The notes: a model not told the origin generated them from the sequence alone. Positions 16,331 to 24,563 are shown, counted from the stretch's first letter. The stretch: 39,935 bases of DNA from Polyangiaceae bacterium (GCA_029266615.1 JAQSWN010000036.1:1-39935); one strand, 5' to 3'. Translations and numbers: made by a program.

Positions 16331-17296
16331 TTATGCCTTGATTTTTGGTGGCCGTTGGGATGGGCCGGCCGCTGTCGAACTTGGTGGCGAGCTCGATCGC
16401 GAACTTGGTTGCGAGCTGCGCGGTCGGCCAACCGTGGCGCTTTCTCGCTGAGAAGCGGGCGAACGCTGGGCTCCGAGACGCACATCCCTTCCGCCCGCCA
16501 CGCGAATTGTGACGGAACGCCCGAGGCGGCTTGCCCGCAATGCCTCGCGAATTTGCGCCCCATTCAGCTCCGATGCTCCCGAGGCGTCGCACCCGCCGAG
16601 ATCCGGCAAGTCCGCGCCGGCGAGGGCGTCTGCGAGCGTGTTCAGGTGCTGTACGATCCGTGGGGAAAGTTGTTCCAGGAGCGGTAGAGCCTCGCGGCGT
16701 ACTCGCACGCGCAAGAACGCCGCGTCCGAGTTGGACGGATCGTCGGCGAATGGCAGGCCGTGCCGCTCCAGGTGGAGGAGCACGTCCCCTTTGCTCGCTC
16801 TCACGAGCGGGCGAATCACATCGTGAGCACGCGGCGCGAGCACCGCAAGGCCCCGCGGGCCGGCGCCGCGTAGGAGCCGTAGCAACACGGTCTCGGCGCG
16901 ATCCGTGGCGTGGTGCGCGGTAGCGATCAAGGCGTCGTGAGGCGCCGCCGCCTCACGCAGCGCTGCGTAACGCGCTTCACGCGCGCGCGCCTGCAAGTTG
17001 CCGCCTCGCTCGAGCGCGAGCCGCGTTCGCTCGAACGGTACCGCGAGGCGCTCGGCGAGCGCCTCGGCCAGGTCCAGCTCGCGCGAAGCCTCGGGGCGCA
17101 AACCATGGTCTACGCCGTGAGCGTGCAGCGTGAAGCCAAACGAAGGAGCGAGCCTCGCCAAGACGGACAGCATGGCCTGCGAGTCACCCCCGCCCGAGAC
17201 CGCGGCCAGGACGCGTCGCCCGGCGAGCGCGCCGCACTCTTCCGACAGCGTGCGGCGCACGACCGTGGTGAGGCTCGGCGGGTGGGAGCGCGCCAT
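16331..17296 (-). CDS. tilS: tRNA(Ile)-lysidine synthase TilS
   Basis: TilS converts the wobble cytidine of tRNA-Ile(CAU) to lysidine using ATP, which lets it read AUA. The 321-residue protein carries the PP-loop SGGGDSQ (34-40), then HGVDHGLRPEASRELDLAE, the family segment GGNLQARAREARYAALRE, and IATAHHATDRAETVLLRLLR. The short C-terminal part is Ser/Arg/Pro-rich and lacks the longer domain found in the E. coli enzyme, as in many bacteria. It begins 1 bp after the stop of the Cys mini-protein gene, placing it in the mnmA unit. ftsH follows after ~105 bp. Confidence 0.92.
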   Translation of the reverse strand: MARSHPPSLTTVVRRTLSEECGALAGRRVLAAVSGGGDSQAMLSVLARLAPSFGFTLHAHGVDHGLRPEASRELDLAEALAERLAVPFERTRLALERGGNLQARAREARYAALREAAAPHDALIATAHHATDRAETVLLRLLRGAGPRGLAVLAPRAHDVIRPLVRASKGDVLLHLERHGLPFADDPSNSDAAFLRVRVRREALPLLEQLSPRIVQHLNTLADALAGADLPDLGGCDASGASELNGAQIREALRASRLGRSVTIRVAGGRDVRLGAQRSPASQRESATVGRPRSSQPSSRSSSPPSSTAAGPSQRPPKIKA

Positions 17297-17297
17297 C

Positions 17298-17495
17298 CTA
17301 GGAGAGCTCGAACTCTTTACAGAACAGCAGCGACTCGGCGCGCGTCAAATCCACACCCAAGTGGGGCGCGGTCGGGTAGCCGTTGCCGCAAGCGCGCGTC
17401 TCGGGCGCGAAGTGCGCGCAGCTCTCGCAGCCGAAGCGAAGTGAGAAGCGCTCCGCCTCGCCACGCAGCCGCGGGTCGACGCGGCTCGTCGTCAT
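17298..17495 (-). CDS. Four-cysteine mini-protein inside the tRNA-modification operon
   Basis: The product has 65 residues, with cysteines at 23, 26, 36 and 59 (CESCAHFAPETRACGNG, then FCKEFEL). A CxxC-x9-C-x22-C spacing suggests a zinc ribbon or an iron-sulphur site. The ATG overlaps the stop of the upstream lipoprotein gene (ATGA) and the TAG lies 1 bp before the tilS start. This tight packing between known genes is the best evidence that the gene is real. I do not recognise the family. A role in sulphur transfer for MnmA or in tRNA binding is only a guess from context. Confidence 0.75.
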   Translation of the reverse strand: MTTSRVDPRLRGEAERFSLRFGCESCAHFAPETRACGNGYPTAPHLGVDLTRAESLLFCKEFELS

Positions 17496-18109
17496 TGGAA
17501 GGGCTGCGCGGGTTGGCCGCGCTGGAAGTAGAAACTAAACTCGCCTTTCACGTCCTCGCTCGTCACCGCGTCCGGATCTGCTGCGTCCACCAAGTCCCTC
17601 GGGTCCGCGAACCGCGCCGTGAACTTAGCGGCGGTTAGGCGTTTGTCGCTGTTTTCCTCGTTGAGGTTGCCGCTGAAAATGGACGAAAAAGTGATTTCGC
17701 CGCTGACCGAGTACGTGGCGCTGTTCTGCTCGTGGCAGGTCTGGTGCAGGTAGATCGAAAGCGTCACGAGCGGGTTGGGGCGCCCCGTGAGCGGTTGGCC
17801 CGGGGGCACCACGCCGTTGGGTACGCCCACCGGGATGGGTTCCCCAAGCTTCACCTTCGAAAGGTCGTTCACGATGACGGTCACGCCGTCCGAAGCTTCC
17901 GTGTTGTTGTCCCCGCGCTGCACGCGAATCATCAGCGCTTCTTCGCGGTACGGGTTGGCGGCGAAGAAGTCCGGCTGGAGGTCGAACGGGCCGTTCCAAC
18001 ATTCGGACAAGTACAGCCGCTCCGACGTCACCGAGCCGCTACCGTCCCCCACGGTGCACCCGGTGCCGAGAGCGAGCAGCGCGCCGAGCGCCAGGTAGTG
18101 CCACGTCAT
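17492..18109 (-). CDS. Lipoprotein of unknown function between mnmA and tilS
   Basis: The 205-residue protein begins MTWHYLALGALLALGTGCTV, a lipoprotein signal with the anchor at C18. The mature part has two Cys (LSECWNG and HQTCHEQ) and alternating beta-like segments (VTLSIYLHQ, ATYSVSGEITFSS, KGEFSFYFQRG), which suggests a beta-sandwich exported domain. It overlaps mnmA upstream and the Cys mini-protein gene downstream, both as ATGA. The product should act outside the cytoplasm, so its place among tRNA-modifying enzymes is odd. The family is unknown. Confidence 0.8.
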   Translation of the reverse strand: MTWHYLALGALLALGTGCTVGDGSGSVTSERLYLSECWNGPFDLQPDFFAANPYREEALMIRVQRGDNNTEASDGVTVIVNDLSKVKLGEPIPVGVPNGVVPPGQPLTGRPNPLVTLSIYLHQTCHEQNSATYSVSGEITFSSIFSGNLNEENSDKRLTAAKFTARFADPRDLVDAADPDAVTSEDVKGEFSFYFQRGQPAQPFQ

Positions 18110-19212
18110 GGTGATGCCTCCGCTGGTTCGGCCTTGCTTTGCATGGGCTCGGCACGGCGGATCAGACCGCCGCCGAGCACGCGGTCACCCGCGTAAAATA
18201 CTGCAAATTGGCCGGGAACGACGGCTTGCACCGGCTTTTCGAACCGCACGCGAACGCCGCCTTCGGTTTTCACCACGCGCGCGCCGAGCGGGGTGCCTCG
18301 GTAACGCACCTGCACCTCACAATCGAGCGGCAGGGTGACGTCGCTCGCCAGGCTCACGTCGGAAAGGTCCGCCGAGGTCGCCATGAGTTTTTCTACGGGG
18401 CCGAGCTCGATTCGCCCTGCTTCCGCGTCGATGGATACGACGTAGCTCGGTTTGCCGAGCGCGACGCCGAGGTTGCGTCGCTGACCGACGGTGAAGCGGT
18501 GCACGCCCGCGTGCTGCCCGACGACCTTGCCGCCTTCGTCCACGATTGGCCCGGGGCGCACGCGTTCGTTGGCGCGCTCGCCGACGAACGTGTCGTAGCG
18601 GCCGGTCGGTACGAAGCACAGCTCCTGGCTCTCCCCCTTTTCGGCGCCCGGTAGTGCCAACTGCAGCGCTTCCGCGCGGACTTCGGCCTTGCCCGAATCT
18701 CCGAGCGGGAAGCACAGTCGGGAGAGCGTCGACTCCGGCAACATGTGCAAAAAGTAGCTTTGGTCTTTGCCGGCGTCGCGCCCACGGTGGAGCTCCGTGC
18801 GCCCTTCGCGCTGCACGAGGCGCGCGTAGTGACCGGTAGCCACGCGCGACGCGTCCAGCCGATCCGCCAACTGCATGAGCTCTTTGATCTTCACGCCGCG
18901 ATTGCAGCGCACGCACGGGCTCGGCGTTTCGCCTTCCAAGTAGCCGTCCACGAACGGCGCTATCACCTCACGCTGAAACAGCTCGCGCCGGTCGAAGGCG
19001 TAGTGAGGAAAGCCGAGCGCGTCCGCCACGCGGCGCGCGTCGTGGATGTCCTCCGGCGCGCAGCAGCGGCTCTTCACCGAGCCGTCGTCCGGGTAGTCCC
19101 AGAGGTGGAGCGTCACGCCCACGACGTCGAACCCCTGAGAGAGGAGACGTGCTGCGGCGACGGAGGAGTCCACACCGCCGCTCATGGCTACGAGAATGCG
19201 CTGCCGCGTCAC
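18106..19212 (-). CDS. mnmA: tRNA-specific 2-thiouridylase MnmA
   Basis: MnmA adds sulphur to the wobble uridine (s2U34) of tRNA Lys, Glu and Gln. The 368-residue protein starts at a GTG (19212) and has the PP-loop MSGGVDSSVAA (10-20), the segment GVTLHLWDY, the first catalytic Cys in SPCVRCNRGVK (C103), DQSYFLHMLP (150-159) and the second catalytic Cys in SQELCFVP (C199). The C-terminal beta domain (HRFTVGQRRNLGVALG, VVPGQFAVFY) is complete. All active-site residues are present. It heads an overlapping unit that continues to tilS. No IscS- or Tus-type sulphur relay gene is visible nearby unless the Cys mini-protein fills such a role. Confidence 0.96.
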   Translation of the reverse strand: MTRQRILVAMSGGVDSSVAAARLLSQGFDVVGVTLHLWDYPDDGSVKSRCCAPEDIHDARRVADALGFPHYAFDRRELFQREVIAPFVDGYLEGETPSPCVRCNRGVKIKELMQLADRLDASRVATGHYARLVQREGRTELHRGRDAGKDQSYFLHMLPESTLSRLCFPLGDSGKAEVRAEALQLALPGAEKGESQELCFVPTGRYDTFVGERANERVRPGPIVDEGGKVVGQHAGVHRFTVGQRRNLGVALGKPSYVVSIDAEAGRIELGPVEKLMATSADLSDVSLASDVTLPLDCEVQVRYRGTPLGARVVKTEGGVRVRFEKPVQAVVPGQFAVFYAGDRVLGGGLIRRAEPMQSKAEPAEASP

Positions 19213-19269
19213 GGGGCGAAGAGTAGCCGGGTTTGGCCCCCACGCTCGAAAGCGCGGTCATTTTCTGCA

Positions 19270-19629
19270 TTAGTGTGGGGAAACGATGGTTTTGACGGCG
19301 GTCGCAGCCCGGTCGACCAGCTTGGCCACGAGGTCCACCGCCTCGGTGTAGCGGTAGATGCCGGCTTGCAGCGCGATCAATTGGGCGGAATCCAGCCCGC
19401 CCAGATTTCCGCGGGCAGCGCTCGCGATCAGCGCCTCCCCGCCGTCGACGGCGCGCCCCACCCGGTTCAAGGCGCGGGCGAAGCCGGATTCGGAGAGCCT
19501 GCGCGCCGCAGAGCGACTTTCCGACTCCGACGCTGACACGGGCACGGGCTCGTAGCGGGGGCTTTCGCCGGTGATCCTCATGGCCCGCTCCATCGGCCTC
19601 TGGGGCGGCGAGTTGCGGACGAACTGCAC
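19270..19629 (-). CDS. Small protein resembling the type III secretion inner-rod family (SctI/YscI/HrpB)
   Basis: The product has 119 residues from a GTG at 19629, 2 bp after the sigma factor stop. Residues 1-75 are polar and low in complexity. The C-terminal helix, LDSAQLIALQAGIYRY then TEAVDLVAKLVDRAATAVKT (79-114), matches the pattern known for inner-rod subunits: a Leu-Gln core, a Tyr, then an aliphatic/Lys/Ala heptad ending near the C-terminus. The match is to one short motif only, so the call is tentative. Coupling to a FliA-type sigma factor adds modest support. No other secretion or flagellar gene is in the window. It could instead be an unrelated small helical protein. Confidence 0.5.
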   Translation of the reverse strand: MQFVRNSPPQRPMERAMRITGESPRYEPVPVSASESESRSAARRLSESGFARALNRVGRAVDGGEALIASAARGNLGGLDSAQLIALQAGIYRYTEAVDLVAKLVDRAATAVKTIVSPH

Positions 19630-19631
19630 GC

Positions 19632-20375
19632 CTAGGCTCTTTCGCGGAAGCGCTTGGCCAGTTTTTGCATGGCGCGGGTGTGGAGGCGGCTCGCCCAGGA
19701 CTTGCTGAGGCCGAGCGAAGCCGCGACTTGGTCGAAGCGCTCGCCCTCGAGGTAGTGACGACGCACCAGGCTCGCCTCCTCTTCCGGCAAAGCTTCGATG
19801 GCCTCCGCGACGGCGCTCAGGAGCTGAGCTCGCACCACCGCTTCCTCGGGGTTGTCGTCCGTCGTCACCTGCACGCGCTCCCCGGCCTCTCCCAAGCGCG
19901 TCGGGGCAATGAGTCCCACCGCGAGCGCGGTGGCCATGGCCGCCAAGTGATCGGCCAATGCCTGGTCTGCTTGCGCTCGCGTGCTCGTGACCGGCGACGA
20001 GAACGAGTCGTCCGCCGCTCCTTCGCTCGCGCGGAGCGAGGCGGTGAGCCCGTTCAGCCGCTCGTGCGTGCGCCGAGGGAGCTGCGACATCGCGCGCACG
20101 CCGTCGATCATCGCGCCCCGGACCCGGAAATTCGCGTAAGCGCGGAACGGAACGCCACGCTCCGTGTCGAACTTCCGCGCTGCGTCCAACAAGCCTTCTC
20201 GCCCAAAGCTGCGCAAGTCGTCGAGCTCGACGGCAGAGCCGATACTGCGCGCCACCTGGCGACCGATGATCTCGACCAGCTCGAGCTCCCCCTCGAAACG
20301 TGCGAGCACCTCGGGCGTGTCCGCGCCCCGCGCGGTAACGGTCGCGTCGGAGCTAGGGAAGCGAGGCGTCGCCAT
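19632..20375 (-). CDS. FliA/WhiG-type RNA polymerase sigma factor (sigma-28 group)
   Basis: The 247-residue protein has region 2 as DDLRSFGREGLLDAARKFD then VPFRAYANFRVRGAMIDGVR and LPRRTHERLNG, close to the sigma-28 pattern of FliA, SigF and WhiG. Region 4 is LPEEEASLVRRHYLEGERFD then VAASLGLSKSWASRLHTRAM, a helix-turn-helix for the -35 element. The middle (about 110-180) is longer and more variable than in FliA. Start ATG is at 20375. It is followed after 2 bp by the rod-like gene. Most myxobacteria lack flagella, so its regulon is an open question. No anti-sigma factor gene is visible. Confidence 0.88.
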   Translation of the reverse strand: MATPRFPSSDATVTARGADTPEVLARFEGELELVEIIGRQVARSIGSAVELDDLRSFGREGLLDAARKFDTERGVPFRAYANFRVRGAMIDGVRAMSQLPRRTHERLNGLTASLRASEGAADDSFSSPVTSTRAQADQALADHLAAMATALAVGLIAPTRLGEAGERVQVTTDDNPEEAVVRAQLLSAVAEAIEALPEEEASLVRRHYLEGERFDQVAASLGLSKSWASRLHTRAMQKLAKRFRERA

Positions 20376-20447
20376 CGGCGGCCAGATCTATCAAATCGCG
20401 GAGGCGCTGGGGTTTCGAATCAGGCAAACCCATGGCATATTGGGCTC

Positions 20448-21125
20448 ATGTTTCGCTGGGGCCGAGCCTCGGTAGCGTATGCCTTCGTTGCGTTGGGTGC
20501 GCTCGCGGTCGGCCATGGCTTCGAGCGGAGCTCGCTTTTCTACTACGCGGACCCGTGGTTGCCGCTCACGGGGGTGGAAGCGCATGCGTTCAGCCTGCTG
20601 CTGGGGGCCGCCTTCGCGGGGGCGGTCGTCGTCACCACACGCGCCCTCGTGGAGAGCACGGACTTTGCGAAGAATCTCCACCGCGATCTGCGGCCGATGA
20701 CCAATGGCCTCGATCCTACCGGCATCGCCGTGATCGCGACCCTCTCCTCTTTGGCGGAGGAGCTGGTATTTCGCGGCTTGCTGATGCCGTGGCTCGGCGC
20801 GTGGGGCGTTGGACTTCAAGCGGTTCTGTTTGGCCTCGCGCACGCGCAGCTCAGCGGCCCGAGCCGTTGGGTGTGGGTGGCCTGGGCCAGCGCGGTCGGG
20901 TTGGTGCTCGGGGTCATGTTCGGCCTCACCGGTTCGCTGCTCGGCCCGCTCTTGGCGCATGCCCTCATCAACGGGCTCAACTTGCTGTACCTGCAGTCGC
21001 ACGACACGGCGCCGCCGCGTCATTCGCTGGGCGGCTTGCTGTCGGACCGACGCTCTCCTGTGCCGGCGCAAAACGCGGGCGCGGGAGAGCGGCGCTCTCC
21101 CTTGCCTGCCGGCCGCCGAGCCTGA
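20448..21125 (+). CDS. CPBP-family intramembrane glutamic protease (CAAX/ABI type)
   Basis: From the ATG at 20448 the protein has 225 residues with about six membrane segments. The family motifs are all visible: LAEELVFRGLL (EExxxR), LFGLAHAQL (FxxxH) and LLAHALINGLN (HxxxN), which form the active site within the membrane. Members cut prenylated proteins or bacteriocin-like peptides, or protect against them. The C-terminal ~35 residues are Pro/Arg/Ser-rich and cytoplasmic-looking. It is divergent from the sigma factor gene with 72 bp between them. The substrate is unknown. Confidence 0.88.
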   Translation: MFRWGRASVAYAFVALGALAVGHGFERSSLFYYADPWLPLTGVEAHAFSLLLGAAFAGAVVVTTRALVESTDFAKNLHRDLRPMTNGLDPTGIAVIATLSSLAEELVFRGLLMPWLGAWGVGLQAVLFGLAHAQLSGPSRWVWVAWASAVGLVLGVMFGLTGSLLGPLLAHALINGLNLLYLQSHDTAPPRHSLGGLLSDRRSPVPAQNAGAGERRSPLPAGRRA

Positions 21126-21283
21126 AGGCGCGGCTGGGCCCTTTCGAGGGCGGCAAAGGAGGATCTCGGCCCGACAAACCGCGGGCGGACCACGACCGCG
21201 ACACAAAGGCATCACAATCCAAAGCGGGACCGGCCTCAGCTCGGAGTTCTGCGCTATTCTGGTGGCAGTAACCCCCAAGCGAA

Positions 21284-22780
21284 ATGCCTGCCCTCGAGTC
21301 TGGTCACCCCGAGGACCGTCCCCGGGTTCTCGTCGTCGACGACGAGAAGTTCATCCGCGACATCATCGCGGACTTCCTCGGCATGGAGGGTTACATCGTG
21401 CGTACTGCGGAGGACGGCACGAGCGCCGTCACCGAGCTCGAACGCGCGCGTTACGACATGGTCATCAGCGACCTGAAGATGCCCAAGATGGGCGGCTTGG
21501 ATTTGCTGAAGGAGGTGGCGCGAGTCCACCCCGATACGCTCACCGTGATCATGACCGGCTTCGGCACGGTGGAGACCGCGATCGACGCGATGAAGCGCGG
21601 CGCGTACGACTACATCCTCAAGCCCTTCAAGGTAGAGGAGATCGTGCACATCGTGCAGCGTGGGCTGGAGAAGCGCCGCCTCGCTGCGGAGAACCTGCGA
21701 CTGCGGGAAGCGCTCTCGCTCTACAAGGTGAGCGAGGCCATCGCCGCGAGTCTTTCCTTGGACGAGGTCGTCTCCACGCTCTCGGACAGCGCGCTCTCCG
21801 AGGTGCGGAGCGACGTGGTCATGACTTGGCTCGCCGACGGCGAGGGGGACTTCACGCTGCGCAGCCTGAACTTCAGCTCGCTCTTGGAAGAGGGCGAAGA
21901 GCTGGGCGGGCTCGATCCGGCCAAGGTCGTGGAGCGCCTCGCGAGCGGCCCCGTTACCGAGCACGGCGCGCGGGCCCGGGAGCTGTTCGCGACGCACCCG
22001 GCGCGCCAAGTTTCGAGCCTCATCATCGTACCGTTGAAGATGCGCGACCGGCTCCTCGGCTTCGTTGCGACGATTTCGCTCACGGCGAGCCGCCGCTTCG
22101 ACGAAGGCCAGCGCAAGCTGCTCAGCATCATCGCTTCGCGCGCCGCCGCCGCCATCGAAAACGCGCGTCTGTACGAGGACCTCCAGGCGACGTTCCAGCA
22201 AACGATCCAAAGCCTGGCGCGCACCATCGACAAGATGGACCGCTACACGGCCGGGCACTCCGAGCGCGTCGCCCGTTACGCGGTGAACTTGGCGCGTTGG
22301 CTGGGTCTGGACGAAATCCAGATCGAGGTCGTGCGGCACTCCGCGTTGATGCACGACATCGGCAAAATCGGCTGCGTGATGAACCTGAACAAGGCCGGCA
22401 AGCTCACGCAGACGGAGTACGAGGTGTTCAAGCGCCACCCCACCTACGGGCGCGAGATCTTGGACCCGATCAAGTTTTTGGGTCCGGTCATCCCCGGAGT
22501 GCACCTGCATCACGAGCGCTGGGACGGTCGGGGCTACCCGCTCGGCTTGGCTGGCAAAGACATTCCCCTCATCGCGCGCATCATCTCCGTGGCGGACACC
22601 TACGACGCGATGACCAGCGATCGCGCCTACCGCCGCGCGTTGCCGCACGAGGTCACTGTGAGCGAAATCGAGCGCTGCTCCGGCACGCAGTTCGATCCGG
22701 ACGTCGCCGGCACCTTCACGGAGCGCATCGAGATGCTCCGTGAAGAGCTACGTGCTAGTGGCGTCGAACCGCCCGAATGA
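21284..22780 (+). CDS. Response regulator with GAF and HD-GYP domains (predicted cyclic-di-GMP phosphodiesterase)
   Basis: The 498-residue protein opens with a complete receiver domain: DD at 19-20, phosphoacceptor D63 in VISDLKMP, MTG at 90-92 and K113 in ILKPF. A GAF-like domain spans about 148-300. The HD-GYP domain starts near 305 and has HSERVARYAVNLA, the metal site ALMHDIGKIG (H357-D358), HLHHERWDGRGYP (GYP at 417-419) and ADTYDAMTSDRAYR. The GYP loop and metal ligands are intact, so it should hydrolyse cyclic-di-GMP when phosphorylated. The stop overlaps the lipB start (ATGA). No cognate histidine kinase is adjacent. Confidence 0.94.
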   Translation: MPALESGHPEDRPRVLVVDDEKFIRDIIADFLGMEGYIVRTAEDGTSAVTELERARYDMVISDLKMPKMGGLDLLKEVARVHPDTLTVIMTGFGTVETAIDAMKRGAYDYILKPFKVEEIVHIVQRGLEKRRLAAENLRLREALSLYKVSEAIAASLSLDEVVSTLSDSALSEVRSDVVMTWLADGEGDFTLRSLNFSSLLEEGEELGGLDPAKVVERLASGPVTEHGARARELFATHPARQVSSLIIVPLKMRDRLLGFVATISLTASRRFDEGQRKLLSIIASRAAAAIENARLYEDLQATFQQTIQSLARTIDKMDRYTAGHSERVARYAVNLARWLGLDEIQIEVVRHSALMHDIGKIGCVMNLNKAGKLTQTEYEVFKRHPTYGREILDPIKFLGPVIPGVHLHHERWDGRGYPLGLAGKDIPLIARIISVADTYDAMTSDRAYRRALPHEVTVSEIERCSGTQFDPDVAGTFTERIEMLREELRASGVEPPE

Positions 22781-23544
22781 AGCGACGGCTCGCCGGCTAT
22801 TACCTCGGAAGACGCGACTACGGCTCGGTGCTGCGCCTGCAAGAGCAGCTGCACGAAGCCCGCGTCCAGGGCGCGGTGACGGACACGGTCCTCTTCGTGG
22901 AGCATGCGGCCGTCATCACCTGCGGCCGCGGCGCGCACGCGGAGAACCTGCTCGCCTCCGCGGAGCGACTCGCCGAGGTCGGGGTCAGCGTGGAGCAGAT
23001 CGGGCGCGGCGGAGACGTCACGCTGCACGCGCCGGGGCAGCTCGTTTGCTACCCCATCGTGGACCTAGCGCCGGACCGAAAAGACGTGCGCCGCTACGTG
23101 CGAGACTTGGCGGAGGTGATGCGGCGCGTCGCGCAGCAGGCCGGCATCGACGCGGGCCGCTTCGACCAGCACATCGGTTTGTGGGCGAATCGTGAGTCAC
23201 CACGCGCTTACGTGGGCGAGTCCTCCCCGCACGATTTGGTGAAGCTCGGCGCCATCGGCGTCCGCATCTCCCGCTGGGTGACGATGCACGGCTTCGCTCT
23301 CAACCTCGCCCCCGACATGCGCCTGTTCTCGTTGATCGTGCCGTGCGGCATTCGAGAGTACGGCGTCGGCTCGCTGGCAGAGCTGATGGACGGTCCGGCA
23401 CCGAGCGTGGAGGTCGCGGCGACTCAAGCCTTCGCGGCGCTGATCAACGTGCTGGACGCGGACGAGTCCTCGACGCTGCTGCGAGGGGAGCCCCCCGCGA
23501 CGATGAGCACGTTGGCGAAGGGCGTGCGCTCGGAAGCGCCCTGA
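22777..23544 (+). CDS. lipB: Octanoyl-[acyl-carrier protein]:protein octanoyltransferase LipB
   Basis: LipB moves the octanoyl group from ACP to lipoyl domains, the first step of endogenous lipoate synthesis. The 255-residue protein shows VLFVEHAAVITCGRGAH, the substrate loop RGGDVTLHAPGQLVCYP (77-93, with Leu-His-Ala where Tyr-His-Gly is usual), the catalytic Lys K156 in DLVKLGAIGVRIS and the catalytic Cys C190 in LIVPCGIREYG. The ATG overlaps the upstream TGA. The last ~25 residues extend past the usual family end, and the last 121 bp of the gene are antisense to the convergent methyltransferase gene. lipA is not in the window. The call is firm. Confidence 0.94.
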   Translation: MKRRLAGYYLGRRDYGSVLRLQEQLHEARVQGAVTDTVLFVEHAAVITCGRGAHAENLLASAERLAEVGVSVEQIGRGGDVTLHAPGQLVCYPIVDLAPDRKDVRRYVRDLAEVMRRVAQQAGIDAGRFDQHIGLWANRESPRAYVGESSPHDLVKLGAIGVRISRWVTMHGFALNLAPDMRLFSLIVPCGIREYGVGSLAELMDGPAPSVEVAATQAFAALINVLDADESSTLLRGEPPATMSTLAKGVRSEAP

Positions 23545-24563
23545 ACCTCGCACGGCAAACCGAGGCCGGAGAGCAGCGCCGTCACGTCGCGGGCGGGACG
23601 GTACGCGGTCGCGCGACCACGATTCATACCCGTCTTTCGCGCCAGCCACTCGAACAGCCGTGTGACGCCGCTCTTCGCGGAAGGGTGAGCGTCCACTTCA
23701 CGCACGAGGAGGCGCCCGCCGACCGCGAGCGCGCGCGCCGCAGCGCGGAGCAGCGCGTCCTGCTCGGCGAGCGGCAAATAATGCAGCACGTCCACGAGCA
23801 AGATGGTGTCCGCCTCCGTTGCGTCGCCGGGGCTCAAGTCCGCCACGCGAAAGTCGCCTTCGGGCCCCGCCGCCCGCGCCACCTCGATCTTGCTCGCGTC
23901 GGAGTCGATCCCTACGACTCGGGTGGCTCGCCCCAGCTCCAGTAAGAGCAGCGAAAGCTGGCCCCGACCGCAGCCCAAGTCCAGCACGCGCCCGAAGCTG
24001 CCGGGCAGCTCCGCAAGCAGCTTGCCGACGGGGTCGAACGCGAGCTTGCCCGCGACGTAAAACCGATGTGCCCGCGGCGCCCGCGCGTAGCGATCGCGGG
24101 TGCGGGAGATCGCGGCGTCGAACGGGTCCGCCGCGCCTACCTGACCACGCCCCCGAAAGCGCGACGCGACGAGCCACGCCAGCGCGAACCCGACCACCGC
24201 GAAGAGCGCGCCGAGCGTTACGCTGCCGACGAACAGCTGCCGCGCGAAGCCAGCCGCGCCGTTCTCCCTCGCGCTCGCCACGTCGAACGCGACGAAGCGC
24301 CCGCTCGTCAGGTACGAGCCCACCTCGACCTCGGCGACGATCAGGAACGGGGCCACGAGGGGGTTAGAGATGTTGGCGGCCAAATACGAGAGCACCGCGT
24401 CCAGACGGAGCGGTACGCACACCGCGAGCACCAGCACGAAATGCAGGCCGTACAGTGGCTGGCAGCCGATGAAGACGCCTATCGCCACCGCGGCCGCCGC
24501 CGCTACCGGAGACCCGGGTGTGCCGCGCAAGCGCCGCCACAACCCGAGCAAGAACCGTTTCAC
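23424..24563 (-). CDS. DUF2062 membrane domain fused to a SAM-dependent methyltransferase
   Basis: The 379-residue protein starts at a GTG that overlaps the TPR gene stop (GTGA). Residues ~1-135 form a DUF2062-type membrane domain: VAIGVFIGCQPLYGLHFVLV, then SYLAANISNPLVAPFLIVAE and a last helix near 113-134. Residues ~145-360 are a class I methyltransferase: motif I VLDLGCGRGQ (193-202), acidic motif II VVGIDSD (217-222), then ADTILLVDVLHYLP and AARALAVGGRLLVREVD. The fusion puts the methyltransferase on the inner face of the membrane. A quinone, lipid or isoprenoid substrate is plausible but unproven. The 3' end overlaps lipB by 121 bp. Confidence 0.87.
   Translation of the reverse strand: MKRFLLGLWRRLRGTPGSPVAAAAAVAIGVFIGCQPLYGLHFVLVLAVCVPLRLDAVLSYLAANISNPLVAPFLIVAEVEVGSYLTSGRFVAFDVASARENGAAGFARQLFVGSVTLGALFAVVGFALAWLVASRFRGRGQVGAADPFDAAISRTRDRYARAPRAHRFYVAGKLAFDPVGKLLAELPGSFGRVLDLGCGRGQLSLLLLELGRATRVVGIDSDASKIEVARAAGPEGDFRVADLSPGDATEADTILLVDVLHYLPLAEQDALLRAAARALAVGGRLLVREVDAHPSAKSGVTRLFEWLARKTGMNRGRATAYRPARDVTALLSGLGLPCEVQGASERTPFANVLIVAGGSPRSSVEDSSASSTLISAAKA

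Noticed and set aside
20809..22743. 644-codon open frame on the plus strand
   Set aside because: It lies in another frame over the CPBP protease end and the HD-GYP gene; it is Arg/Ala/Gly-rich without motifs.
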